Assembly: GCF_003712105.1 (NCBI RefSeq)
Contig: NZ_RHLG01000007.1
Location: 1-64,000 of the forward strand
Source of the DNA: Winogradskyella sp.
Lineage (GTDB): Bacteria; Bacteroidota; Bacteroidia; Flavobacteriales; Flavobacteriaceae
Direction: 5' to 3'
Length of the DNA stretch: 64,000 nucleotides
Position 1 is the stretch's first letter, and each line of letters starts with the position of its first letter. Below are positions 37,284-47,689 of this stretch, in pieces. The translations under genes were made by a program, and so were the position numbers. Below the pieces are notes generated by a model. It worked only from the letters and a program-made list of their open reading frames with translations. It did not search any database and was not told the origin of the DNA.

Positions 37284-37308
37284 TAGTATCTTAGATTTAA
37301 ATTAATAG

Positions 37309-37340
37309 AAAGCATCGTATAATTTTATGATGCTTTTTTT
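37309..37340 (+). terminator. Terminator abutting the next start codon
   Basis: AAGCATC (37310-37316) and GATGCTT (37329-37335) with a T-run ending directly at the ATG of the gene at 37341. It terminates the T9SS protein gene and leaves no room for a leader in front of the next gene. Confidence 0.75.
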
Positions 37341-37583
37341 ATGAGAAGACTAAAACTTATATGGGATTTTAGAGGTCCAGTTGCTAAACAAACTGCCGAC
37401 CACCATTTGATTCATCTTAAACAATATATTGAATTAGAGCAACTCGATATTTCTATTACCGGAGTAGAAACATATTCTGAAATGCATAGTATTGCTTATA
37501 TGGTAATAGATGAAGCGGATATGAAACCTATACGGGATACGCTAAAACCGCATCGCGGTCAAGTATATCAAGACCTAAAATAA
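37341..37583 (+). CDS. Small conserved-looking hypothetical protein
   Basis: An 80-residue soluble protein with 'MRRLKLIWDFRGPVAKQTADHHLIHLKQYIE' and an Asp/Glu-rich end. No signal peptide or membrane segment. It has ordinary codon use and an alpha/beta pattern, and the HHLIH cluster (about 21-25) could bind metal. I do not recognise a function. Its ATG follows a terminator T-run immediately, and its last 9 nt overlap the convergent crtY. Confidence 0.65.
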   Translation: MRRLKLIWDFRGPVAKQTADHHLIHLKQYIELEQLDISITGVETYSEMHSIAYMVIDEADMKPIRDTLKPHRGQVYQDLK

Positions 37584-38708
37584 ACGCCTAAATAAGGCTT
37601 TTGTAAATTGCCAAGGCGGCACTGACGCTATAATTTTTAAGTCTTCTAACAATGACGTTTCTTCATCTAAGAATTTTAAAATTGTGGTGGCTTTAGCCTT
37701 TTTAAACAAGGATGAAAATAACTCAGAGCCTAGAGCATTGTTTGTATACAGCACGTCAAGAAATAACAAATCGTAAAACCAGTACTTATCCAGTTTTTTG
37801 AAAGTCTTTAAGTTTGAATTGGTTTTTAAAAATTCTACCAAAAGCTTGGTCTGCTTTGTAGTATTTCTAAATGTATATCCAGTACTAGCCTTTGTCCAAC
37901 CACCTGCCGTACCAATATGTAATACACTTTCAGTATTATGAGTATTAAATTTATACGCAGTCATTGGTATTGAACCTCGCTCCTTTTCAATGATTTCGTA
38001 ATCTTCTATTTGTCTTTCGGTTAAATAATCCTTGATTGCTTGCTCATACTCGGAAGTTTCTAAAATGGTTTTTGAAAATAGTGTATACTCAAATAAAGCG
38101 GTATGCTTATCTATAGGTAAAACATACATAAATCTGGTATTCTGTTTTTGTGGAATGGAAAAATCCATAAACTTAGCCACTGATTCGTCTACAATAGGTT
38201 GCTCAGTTTTTATAAACCAACCTAAAAAATGTTGCTGTAAAACTGGGTATTTCTCTTGCAATGTAAAGTCCTGACTAGGAATACTATTTAATAGTTTTTT
38301 GCCTTTAAAAATACCAACTGAAGTTACAACATCTATTATTGCATTTTCATTAAAACCCTTAACCGAAGCGTTAACATATTTAATAGTGTTAGATTTTTTT
38401 ATAGTTGACCAAAGCAAATTGTAAAAGTTGCCACTTCGAATCATTTTGTATCTATAAGGAGCAATATTTATAGTTTTCTGTATCGAATCACTACCAAAAT
38501 ATATACTGTTCCAAGATTTCGACAACACTGTATCCCATTCACCATCACCATTTTCCCAATAACACCATGTGCGATCGTTACCTTTATCTTTTTCTTTATC
38601 TATGATAAGTATGGATTTATCATCAAAAAAAGAATCCTTAGCCATACGATAAGCTAACATCAATCCTGATGCTCCAGCGCCTAGTATAATGTAGTCGTAT
38701 AACTTCAT
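37575..38708 (-). CDS. crtY: Lycopene beta-cyclase
   Basis: FAD-dependent enzyme forming beta-ionone rings at lycopene ends. The 377 residues open with 'YDYIILGAGASGLMLAYRM' and 'NDRTWCYWENGDGEWD', typical of CrtY-type cyclases, and contain 'IGTAGGWTKASTGYTF'. It begins 1 nt after the cruF stop, within a crtD-cruF-crtY operon. Confidence 0.93.
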   Translation of the reverse strand: MKLYDYIILGAGASGLMLAYRMAKDSFFDDKSILIIDKEKDKGNDRTWCYWENGDGEWDTVLSKSWNSIYFGSDSIQKTINIAPYRYKMIRSGNFYNLLWSTIKKSNTIKYVNASVKGFNENAIIDVVTSVGIFKGKKLLNSIPSQDFTLQEKYPVLQQHFLGWFIKTEQPIVDESVAKFMDFSIPQKQNTRFMYVLPIDKHTALFEYTLFSKTILETSEYEQAIKDYLTERQIEDYEIIEKERGSIPMTAYKFNTHNTESVLHIGTAGGWTKASTGYTFRNTTKQTKLLVEFLKTNSNLKTFKKLDKYWFYDLLFLDVLYTNNALGSELFSSLFKKAKATTILKFLDEETSLLEDLKIIASVPPWQFTKALFRRLF

Positions 38709-38709
38709 G

Positions 38710-39345
38710 TTAGAATATTAAAAACGTAATAAAAAATATCACCATGGAAGTTAAAATGTGCCAAGACACTTGTTTATCTGTTTTAACTTTAAACTGCTGA
38801 TATATCATATGGGCGATAAAAGCGACTATAAACCAACCCACATAATTTTGGACTGGGACAACTCCACCATCAAACTCCCAAAAATCAAAACGCGGAGCCG
38901 AAATTTCGATAGCTCCATCTAGTAATGTCATTAATAGTGCTCCAATGCTGGCCTTAAGAACTCTATTCTTACTAAAGCAACTAGCGACATCAGAAGTAAT
39001 CGCAGTAAGTAAGGCCCAATTTAAGCAAATCATTACCGGAACACCAACTACCTTTAAGCCTAAGTTTTCACCATACGTGTAACTACCGAATATTAATCCA
39101 AAATTAACACCTAAGGCCTCAGTAATAAAACCGATAAAAAATGGAATACTAAAGGCAATGCTATAGATGGGTTTAAAAGATTTAATATTTATAATTACGA
39201 TTACAAATAGCAATAACAAGTTAATTGAGGTCATACTTAGAAACCAGTCTGAGTAGCCTTCGGATAGAATTCCGAAAATTCCAGAAATCGTAAATAACCA
39301 AACTAAGAATATTGAAAAGTATTTTATGAATTTTGAATCAATCAT
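38710..39345 (-). CDS. cruF: Carotenoid biosynthesis protein, CruF-like 1',2'-hydratase
   Basis: Integral membrane protein of 211 residues with about six to seven hydrophobic helices and motifs such as 'FITEALGVNFGLIFGSYTYGE', 'GVPVMICLNWALL', 'LLDGAIEISAPRFDFWEFDGG' and 'PVQNYVGWFIVA'. These fit the CruF/bacterioruberin family, which adds water across the terminal double bond of acyclic carotene ends. Its ATG shares one base with the crtD stop (TAATG), implying coupled translation. Paired with CrtD it indicates psi-end modification. Confidence 0.88.
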   Translation of the reverse strand: MIDSKFIKYFSIFLVWLFTISGIFGILSEGYSDWFLSMTSINLLLLFVIVIINIKSFKPIYSIAFSIPFFIGFITEALGVNFGLIFGSYTYGENLGLKVVGVPVMICLNWALLTAITSDVASCFSKNRVLKASIGALLMTLLDGAIEISAPRFDFWEFDGGVVPVQNYVGWFIVAFIAHMIYQQFKVKTDKQVSWHILTSMVIFFITFLIF

Positions 39346-40820
39346 TAATTGGTTTTTTCTATTAATTCAGCAACAATTTTACCTGATAACAAACACAAAG
39401 GAATACCGCCGCCAGGATGCACACTACCACCACAAAAATACAGGTTCTTTATGTCAGATTTAAAATTTGGATGCCTTAAAAAAGCGGCATACTTATTATT
39501 GCTAGATGCGCCATACAATGCACCTTGATAACTTTGGGTTCGTGACTCTATAGTTCTTGGTTCTAAGATTGATTCAAAATCAATTAATGAAGAGATATCC
39601 TCATTGAGTAATCTACTCAGTTTTTGTAAAATATTTGTTCTGGCTTTATCAATAATCGCATCCCAATCTTGTCCGGTATTACTTGGTACATTTATCATAG
39701 TAAACCAATTTTCACTACCAGAAGGTGCATCAGATTTTTGATCTTTAGATGTAATATTCACATATACTGTTGGGTCATCACAAACATCTTTTTTATTGAA
39801 TATATAATCGAACTCATTTTTATAATCACCAGAGAAAAATATATTGTGCAAATCAAGTTCTGGAAATTCCTTCCTTATTCCCCAATAAAAGATTAATGCA
39901 GAACTACTTCGTGGTTGTTGCAACACTTTTTCAGGGGCTTTTAATTGTGGTAAAAGTGCTCTATAACTTGGCACAATATCAGAATTAGACACAACTATAT
40001 CTGCAATAACCTCTTTATCTTCTAGCTTAATACCTGTTGCTTTTTTTCCTTCGGTAAGGATCTGCTTTACCTTAGTATTAAAATGAAAATCTACCCCAAT
40101 ATCTTTTGCTAATTGAAACACACTCATAGTGATAGAGTGCATTCCACCTTTAGGAAAATAAGTACCAAAATGTTGTTCTAGATGAGGAATCATTGACATA
40201 ATCCCAGGCGTTTTGTATGGAGAAGACCCATTATAAGTAGCAAATCTATTGAAAAACTGAACTAATCGTGAATCCTTTAGTGTATTGGTGTTATACTCAT
40301 TTAATGAGCTATTGATATGTAAGCTATTAATATTAAATATGGCTTTTAAAGTATCCTTAGATAAATAAGTATCTATTTTATGAAGCGATTTTTCTAAAAA
40401 TAAAGATGCCGTTAAATCGTATTTACGTTTACTATCTTCAAAATAATTTAAAATATCTTCAGCTTCTACATCAAATGTCTTGGAAGCTTCTTTGGCAAAT
40501 GTATCTATATCAGCTGAAGCAGAAAATGTTGTTCCGTCTTCATAAAAATAGTTGCAGACAGTTGACTTCTTTATATATTGAAAATACTCTTCTATTGGTT
40601 TGTCAGCAACTTTGAATAGCTCTTCAACAAACTGTGGCATGGTAAATAAAGATGGTCCCATATCGAACCGGTAACCATTTTCGGAAAATGCGGTGAGTTT
40701 TCCACCAGGGTATGCATTTGCTTCGAATACTGATACATTATGACCTTGAGCTCGCAATCTTATGGAAGATGCTATTCCAGCTATACCTGCTCCAACAATG
40801 ACAACTTGCTTTTTTTTCAT
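39345..40820 (-). CDS. crtD: Carotenoid 3',4'-desaturase (CrtI-family)
   Basis: Second phytoene-desaturase-family flavoprotein of the window, 491 residues from the Met encoded at 40820 ('MKKKQVVIVGAGIAGIASSI'). The longer reading from 40829 would start inside the -7 box. It has FAD-binding 'GAGIAG ... EANAYPGGKL' and the C-terminal 'LYFCGGSVHPGGGIPLCLLSGKIVAELI'. Linkage to cruF and crtY, and the presence of another crtI beside crtB, argue for CrtD, which desaturates the hydroxylated psi end. A redundant CrtI cannot be ruled out. Confidence 0.85.
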   Translation of the reverse strand: MKKKQVVIVGAGIAGIASSIRLRAQGHNVSVFEANAYPGGKLTAFSENGYRFDMGPSLFTMPQFVEELFKVADKPIEEYFQYIKKSTVCNYFYEDGTTFSASADIDTFAKEASKTFDVEAEDILNYFEDSKRKYDLTASLFLEKSLHKIDTYLSKDTLKAIFNINSLHINSSLNEYNTNTLKDSRLVQFFNRFATYNGSSPYKTPGIMSMIPHLEQHFGTYFPKGGMHSITMSVFQLAKDIGVDFHFNTKVKQILTEGKKATGIKLEDKEVIADIVVSNSDIVPSYRALLPQLKAPEKVLQQPRSSSALIFYWGIRKEFPELDLHNIFFSGDYKNEFDYIFNKKDVCDDPTVYVNITSKDQKSDAPSGSENWFTMINVPSNTGQDWDAIIDKARTNILQKLSRLLNEDISSLIDFESILEPRTIESRTQSYQGALYGASSNNKYAAFLRHPNFKSDIKNLYFCGGSVHPGGGIPLCLLSGKIVAELIEKTN

Positions 40821-40826
40821 GAATTG

Positions 40827-40834
40827 CAAAGATA
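40827..40834 (-). promoter_or_regulatory. crtD -7 box with almost no leader
   Basis: TATCTTTG on the minus strand, 6 nt before the ATG at 40820, so the mRNA would be leaderless or nearly so. There is no -33 TTG at 19 nt, where the guaB terminator lies instead. Confidence 0.5.
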
Positions 40835-40846
40835 CGATGAAAACAA

Positions 40847-40877
40847 AAAAAACCTGCGCAATTTATACTTGCACAGG
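40847..40877 (-). terminator. guaB terminator
   Basis: CCTGCGCAA (40853-40861) pairs with TTGCACAGG (40869-40877) with one mismatch, followed on the minus strand by a long T-run. Confidence 0.8.
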
Positions 40878-40905
40878 CTTAAAATTATCTTAAGGTTTTA
40901 ATTAT

Positions 40906-42408
<1,503 letters not shown>

Positions 42409-42414
42409 CACATT

Positions 42415-43737
42415 TTATTTCTTGTAACGTAACTCTTTAGCTTTAATCTTATAATCCCAAACTTTATTGCCATTTTGATCATAAATAGTAAGCATTAATT
42501 CTCTGTTTGTACGTTCTCCAGAAACATTTACAATCCCAAAGTTTCTTTTGTAAAATGTCTTGTCTTTTACTTGTAATGTATTGCCTTCATCTCTTGGGCT
42601 ATGAATCCCTGATGTTAACGGTGAGCACGTAATATCTACTAAAGGATAGGCATCAACTCTTTCCAATCTTGAAATTTCGGTATGATGACGGTCACCACTC
42701 ATAAATACAACACCCTCAATTTTTTCCTCATTCAACCGTTCAATTAAGCGTTGTCTTTCTTCTGGATAGGTTGCATAATTCTCATACACTGCAGCATCAG
42801 AAATGGTTTGCCCACCAATACATACTATTTTAAATGTAGCCTTACTTCCTGTTAATGCATTGATTAACCACTCTAATTGCTCATCTCCTAAATAGGCCTT
42901 ATTCTTTGTTAATTGACGGTTTGGGTCACGATGATAACGATTATCCATCATAAAAAACTCAACATCGTTCCATAAGAAGTGTGAAGCAATACCACCATTT
43001 TTCACCACATTAGTATTAAGGTTACCCCAGTAATCGTTAAATACTTTTTCGGCTATCTCCTTATTTGCATAAGTTGCATCAGAGTCATTTGGACCGTAAT
43101 CATGATCATCCCAAGTTGCGTAATGGTGTACGTTTGCTAATAGAGGTTGTAATTCTGGCGTTGCTCTTACATGTCGGTATCGGTGTCTAATACCACGTTC
43201 TGTTAAAAAATCTGGTGTTCTTAAATACACATTATCACCTAACCACACCATAAAATCTGGTTGCTTTTGGTGAATATTTGTGAATATCTCATAATTGGCA
43301 CCATATGATGTTCCCGGTCTATCGTCCTTGGTTTCGTTTGCATAGAAACAAGAGCCAATTGCAAAGCTAAAATCTGGCGGATCTGTTCTGTATTGCCATA
43401 AGGTTTGCGTTTGAAACTCTAAAGGATAATCTCTGGAAACATATTCGTCATTTATATATAACTTATAGGTATATGTTTTGCCATAGTCAACTTCACTTGG
43501 ATATAACTTAGCAATAAAGTCATTATCTGAAGTTGTAGTTACCGAATTTGTAAAAAAACTTTTCCCATCAAGTATGTACTCTATTTTCACCACAGCAGAT
43601 TCTGTAGTCTGTACCCAAACTAAAACTTCCCTAAACCCAGAGTAGCCAAGCATTGGGCCTGACTTTAACAAACGTTCTTGTGCAAGAATTGTAATTGAAA
43701 AAAATGATAACAAATAGAGTAGAAAAACACGTTTCAT
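42415..43737 (-). CDS. PhoD-like alkaline phosphatase/phosphodiesterase
   Basis: Secreted metallophosphoesterase of 440 residues. The signal peptide 'MKRVFLLYLLSFFSITILAQ' is followed by a fibronectin-like N-terminal domain (about 25-120) and the PhoD core: 'FAIGSCFY', 'PDFMVWLGDNVYLR', 'ATWDDHDYGPND', 'FFMMDNRYH' and 'FMSGDRHHTEIS', which together supply metal ligands. It would release phosphate from organic phosphates in the periplasm. No lipobox or Tat motif seen. Confidence 0.9.
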   Translation of the reverse strand: MKRVFLLYLLSFFSITILAQERLLKSGPMLGYSGFREVLVWVQTTESAVVKIEYILDGKSFFTNSVTTTSDNDFIAKLYPSEVDYGKTYTYKLYINDEYVSRDYPLEFQTQTLWQYRTDPPDFSFAIGSCFYANETKDDRPGTSYGANYEIFTNIHQKQPDFMVWLGDNVYLRTPDFLTERGIRHRYRHVRATPELQPLLANVHHYATWDDHDYGPNDSDATYANKEIAEKVFNDYWGNLNTNVVKNGGIASHFLWNDVEFFMMDNRYHRDPNRQLTKNKAYLGDEQLEWLINALTGSKATFKIVCIGGQTISDAAVYENYATYPEERQRLIERLNEEKIEGVVFMSGDRHHTEISRLERVDAYPLVDITCSPLTSGIHSPRDEGNTLQVKDKTFYKRNFGIVNVSGERTNRELMLTIYDQNGNKVWDYKIKAKELRYKK

Positions 43738-43770
43738 GGTTATGAGTTTTGTTCAAAGTTGATGAATCTT

Positions 43771-43809
43771 TCACTGAATAAGATTATCAAAATGTTATCT
43801 TTTCAGTGA
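43771..43809. repeat. Hairpin between the TonB receptor and PhoD genes
   Basis: TCACTGA (43771-43777) and TCAGTGA (43803-43809), extended by AAGAT/ATCTT inside, form a long stem with a small bulge. No T-run follows on the minus strand, so it is not a standard intrinsic terminator. It may be an RNA-stability or factor-dependent end signal. Confidence 0.4.
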
Positions 43810-43824
43810 TATAAAAATGTGAAA

Positions 43825-46266
43825 TTAAAACTTTATCTGCAAGGTTGTAAACCAATTTCTTGGCGGAGAAGGAATTATTCCAGGACCAGGATAGGCTTCT
43901 GCTCGTCTTGTAAAATAGGCGTTATCTAAAAGATTATTAATTCCTGTTTCAAGCTTAAAATTTTTATAAGTATATGATAAGGATACATCTAAAATATCAT
44001 AAGATGGAATTTCTCCAATAACTCCGGAACTTCCTCCTAATAAAGTACTAGAGTTGCCTGCATCCGAAAACTGCTCTGATAAATATGTGTATTGTATGCT
44101 ACCTTGTAAATCTTTATAGCCAAATCTAATACCTGTTTTTAGGTTCAATTCTGGTACATATTCTACTTTATTACCAGTGATATCGCCATCAACTAAAAGC
44201 GGGTTAGAGCTTGTATACTCTGATTGTATAAAAGAAGAGTTAACAAAGAAATTGAGTTTTATATCTTCATTTTTAATAAACCATTTATTTAAATTAATAT
44301 CTATTAATGATTCTAACCCATAAATAAACGCGTCTCCAACATTAACTCTACCTAATTTAACTTCATTACCAACAACTGTTTGTACTAAACCTATTCTATC
44401 ATTATAAAAAAGTCCAAAAGCACTCATATCAAAAGATATAATATTTGATACTCGCCCTCTCACACCTATATCTATGGTCTGTCCTTTTTCATCATTAAGA
44501 GGTAAAATAATAAAATTAGGATTTACTAAATTAATATCAGAAAAAGTGACTGACCTATAATTTTGAGAAGCATTTGCATAAAGCTCTACTTTTGGGCTAG
44601 GCCTATAACTTGCACCTAAACCAACCAGCACAAACGAACGTTCATTGGTATCGCTAGATAAAACTGTTTCGTTTAAAATTACATTACCAGCTGCATCCAG
44701 ATTAATTAGTTGAGAAGAACCATCGCTTTCTGTTTTAATGTACTCAAAACGTACACCAGGCGTAATCGATAACTTATCATTTAAGTAAATGATATTTTCT
44801 CCAAAAAATGCAATATTTAAATTAGGGTTACTAAAATTAGATTGGTTTTGATAATTGGGAAATAAGTCTGTTTGTAAATCAAAATTTGGGTCAATGCCAT
44901 CACTTCCTGGACCTTGAATAGATGTATTATCTGCATTATAATACTTTGTCCCTATCAATCCGGTAGAAGACTTTCCAAAGAGTTTGTATTTGGTTAATAA
45001 GCGTGCTTCAAAACCAAAATTATTGAATTCGCCTTTTATTAAATCTCTTTCGGCAAAATCATCAGGTATTTCTTGCCTATTGGTCCTAAATCCTAAAGCA
45101 TTTCGCTCAGCATCAAGACCAAAGAAGTTGAATGTAAAGTTTGTATTCTCTGAAAATTCGTGAGCTACTTTAAAATTGTATAATAGCCAATCTATTTGAA
45201 ACCAGTTACGTGTACGGTTTCCTTGAAATGGGTCTTGTGCAAACTGACTATCGTTAAGACCACCAGGTTGTTGCACTAAATATCTCAAATAAGTGAGTTC
45301 GCCAGATAGCTTAGTTCTGTCAGACAATTGGTAACCTAAATAAGCATAAGCATTTTTAGATTCGAACTGAGAGTTTGGTCTAAAACCATCACCTTTTTTA
45401 TAATTAAAATAGGTGTAGTAACTAAACTTATCTTTTGTCCCACTTAAGCTTGTAAAATTAGTATACAAGCCAAAACTACCTAATGTATTTCTTGTAATAA
45501 ACTCAATGGGTTTATTAGGGTTTGGTGATTTTAATTTAAAGTTAATTAGCCCGCCAAACTGTGTTCCATATTGCAATGAAGCGGCACCACGTACCACTTG
45601 GATTTGGTCCACGGCTTCAGCTGGTGGCGTGTAGTAACTCTCTGGATAGCCCAAAACATCAGCACTAATATCGTAACCGTTTTGTCTGGTATTAAAATTA
45701 GATGTACGGTTTGGGTCCAAACCACGACCTCCAATATTTAATTGTAATCCTGCATCATCATTCTGAAATATATTTAAACCAGCAACTTGGCTATACAATT
45801 GTCTTGCATTATTGGTAGCCAAATTAGCCATAGATTGGTCTACAAGAATAACCTCTGTTTTTTTACCAGCATAAATTGCGGTTTCTTCAACATCTCTAAG
45901 TCTGGTAAGTTCAAACTCCTCAGCTCTTTTAGCTGAAATTTCTACAGCAGTTAAAACTTCCGCATAAGGTTCTATTGATTGATTTAAAGTTGTGTCGCCA
46001 TTTACATCCACTGTTACTTCAATTGACTTATATTCAAAAATGAAGAACACTAATGTTATTCTATCTTTATTGGTATTAAACTCATAATATCCATCAGTAT
46101 TGGTCTTCGCTAAAAGTCCACCTTTCTTATTATAAACTTCGACATTTGCAACAGGTTGTTGCGTTGCTTGATTTTGTATTACACCAGAAACTTTACTCTG
46201 TGCAATTGCTAAAACACTTATTAAATAAATAACTAACGTTATACTATAGTCCTTTAATCTCATCAT
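43825..46266 (-). CDS. TonB-dependent receptor with carboxypeptidase-like domain
   Basis: Outer-membrane active transporter of 813 residues, probably for a ferric complex. The order is signal peptide (to 'VLAIAQ', about 23), a CarboxypepD_reg-like beta domain (about 24-105), plug (about 115-235, 'VILVDQSMANLATNNARQLYSQVAGLNIFQ' and 'VDQIQVVRGAASLQYGTQFGGLINF') and a 22-strand-type barrel ending 'RNWFTTLQIKF'. The plug resembles FecA-type receptors. It overlaps the HTTM gene by 23 nt and closes the DUF4856-imelysin-HTTM-receptor series. Confidence 0.93.
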   Translation of the reverse strand: MMRLKDYSITLVIYLISVLAIAQSKVSGVIQNQATQQPVANVEVYNKKGGLLAKTNTDGYYEFNTNKDRITLVFFIFEYKSIEVTVDVNGDTTLNQSIEPYAEVLTAVEISAKRAEEFELTRLRDVEETAIYAGKKTEVILVDQSMANLATNNARQLYSQVAGLNIFQNDDAGLQLNIGGRGLDPNRTSNFNTRQNGYDISADVLGYPESYYTPPAEAVDQIQVVRGAASLQYGTQFGGLINFKLKSPNPNKPIEFITRNTLGSFGLYTNFTSLSGTKDKFSYYTYFNYKKGDGFRPNSQFESKNAYAYLGYQLSDRTKLSGELTYLRYLVQQPGGLNDSQFAQDPFQGNRTRNWFQIDWLLYNFKVAHEFSENTNFTFNFFGLDAERNALGFRTNRQEIPDDFAERDLIKGEFNNFGFEARLLTKYKLFGKSSTGLIGTKYYNADNTSIQGPGSDGIDPNFDLQTDLFPNYQNQSNFSNPNLNIAFFGENIIYLNDKLSITPGVRFEYIKTESDGSSQLINLDAAGNVILNETVLSSDTNERSFVLVGLGASYRPSPKVELYANASQNYRSVTFSDINLVNPNFIILPLNDEKGQTIDIGVRGRVSNIISFDMSAFGLFYNDRIGLVQTVVGNEVKLGRVNVGDAFIYGLESLIDINLNKWFIKNEDIKLNFFVNSSFIQSEYTSSNPLLVDGDITGNKVEYVPELNLKTGIRFGYKDLQGSIQYTYLSEQFSDAGNSSTLLGGSSGVIGEIPSYDILDVSLSYTYKNFKLETGINNLLDNAYFTRRAEAYPGPGIIPSPPRNWFTTLQIKF

Positions 46267-47626
46267 TAAATGGTAATATCCAATCTTTATGTTTAAACGA
46301 TTCTTTTAATTGATATAAATCTACTTTTGGGTCAATATATCTTTGGCTCATTCGGCCATTAAGAGCTACATGGCAATCCACAAATACTTGTATATTCTCA
46401 TGGCCTTGGCTTTTAAAATGGTCTCCTAAAAAATGAGCGTATTCGATTATAAAATCTGGTTGAAAACTCATTTGTTTTTCTTGAAACGGTGTAAGAAAAT
46501 CACTGTTCTCCACATAAAAAAAAGTGTTTGTTTCTGAGTTGACTATCTTAAAATTTGTGTACCCAGCTTTCTCCATAAGCATTACTCGCCAGCTAAAACG
46601 ATAACCTTCTTCTGTCCAGAATAATTCTTTTGGGTAAAGCGCATATCGCCAAGGCAAAAGTATTTGAACACTAAAAAATACTGCCAATATAGAAAGTATA
46701 ACACGTTGGCGTTTCGCTACAAATATATCAATCACTTTAACCTCTACAAGACTTTTTGACTGCACTCGAAAAGACAACAGGTTTATAATCTTTTTAAGAC
46801 CTTTAATAACCTTATTATGAAAACCGGATTCAAAGAAAATTAGAGTAGAAATGATCATGATATACGGAAACATTCCGATAGGGAATAAAACTCTGGTAAA
46901 TACATGAAATATCACTACCAAAACAAAGGCAAAAGTTCGGGTACGTTTATAAAGGAGCAAAAAGGGAATAGCCAAATCATACAACATTCCTGACCAACTC
47001 ATCGCAAAATGAAACCAGTCTTTATGCATTAGTGTTTCACCAATAATAGGAATGTCGTATTTAGATGGCAACCATATTTTTAAGGGCATGGCTTTAAATA
47101 ACCAATCGCTATTTAGCTTCGCCAAACCGGCATATACATAGACTATAGATAGCAATAGTTTTACACTATCAATAGTCCATCTTGGTATTTGGGTATATTC
47201 TTTTTTTCTAATGATGTTATCTATAGAGAAGTAAGCATTAGCAGGTAAAAAAATCATTAAAAAACTAAGAATACTTGTAAAGTAGTAATGGTTAAGATAG
47301 GTAGTCTTATCCATCAATTCTATATAAGTAAAGCTCAAAAAGAATACAATAATAGCTAAACGATATTTAAAACCTAAAGCCACTAGAAGTGCAGCTAAAC
47401 CACAAATAAAAAATAAAAGATAGGTGTAATCACCAATTGGTTTTATCCATTCAAAACCAAAATAAGAAAAGTGAAATTTTGGTTGTAGGTAAAGTGTTTC
47501 AATCCAGCCTTTAGACCAAAATCTAATAATGCTTGCTAACATCATAATACCAAAACCAATTCTAAAAACCGCCAATGGTGCAGCGTTAGTATTCTGTTTA
47601 AAATATGACCTTAGTTCTGTTAACAT
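46244..47626 (-). CDS. HTTM-domain protein (vitamin-K-dependent gamma-carboxylase-like)
   Basis: Membrane protein of 460 residues with about eight hydrophobic segments in the first 340 residues and a soluble C-terminus. It has the HTTM fold of vitamin-K-dependent gamma-glutamyl carboxylases. 'LNHYYFTSIL' (H113) and 'AGLAKLNSDWLF' (K170) match by eye the His160 and catalytic Lys218 neighbourhoods of the human enzyme, and 'EEGYRFSWRVMLMEKAG' is a family block. Substrate unknown, since flavobacteria generally use menaquinone. Gene order and the overlap with the TonB receptor gene suggest a role in iron or receptor maturation. Confidence 0.82.
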   Translation of the reverse strand: MLTELRSYFKQNTNAAPLAVFRIGFGIMMLASIIRFWSKGWIETLYLQPKFHFSYFGFEWIKPIGDYTYLLFFICGLAALLVALGFKYRLAIIVFFLSFTYIELMDKTTYLNHYYFTSILSFLMIFLPANAYFSIDNIIRKKEYTQIPRWTIDSVKLLLSIVYVYAGLAKLNSDWLFKAMPLKIWLPSKYDIPIIGETLMHKDWFHFAMSWSGMLYDLAIPFLLLYKRTRTFAFVLVVIFHVFTRVLFPIGMFPYIMIISTLIFFESGFHNKVIKGLKKIINLLSFRVQSKSLVEVKVIDIFVAKRQRVILSILAVFFSVQILLPWRYALYPKELFWTEEGYRFSWRVMLMEKAGYTNFKIVNSETNTFFYVENSDFLTPFQEKQMSFQPDFIIEYAHFLGDHFKSQGHENIQVFVDCHVALNGRMSQRYIDPKVDLYQLKESFKHKDWILPFNDEIKGL

Positions 47627-47635
47627 TAATTGGTT

Positions 47636-47668
47636 TAAAAAAAAGAGGTTGTCACTGAGACAACCTTC
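47636..47668 (-). terminator. Terminator or attenuator between imelysin and HTTM genes
   Basis: On the minus strand AGGTTGTC (47666-47659), loop, GACAACCT (47653-47646) and a T-run, 24 nt after the imelysin-like stop and 10 nt before the HTTM ATG. Because no promoter for the HTTM gene is evident, partial read-through is likely. Confidence 0.7.
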
Positions 47669-47689
47669 TATTTTTATAATATTACTTTA

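Noticed and set aside
40821-40829. crtD starting at 40829 with 'MQF'
   Set aside because: That ATG lies within the -7 promoter box, and the family N-terminus fits the Met encoded at 40820.
43771-43809. Terminator of the TonB receptor gene
   Set aside because: The stem is good, but no T-run follows on the minus strand, so I list it only as a hairpin.
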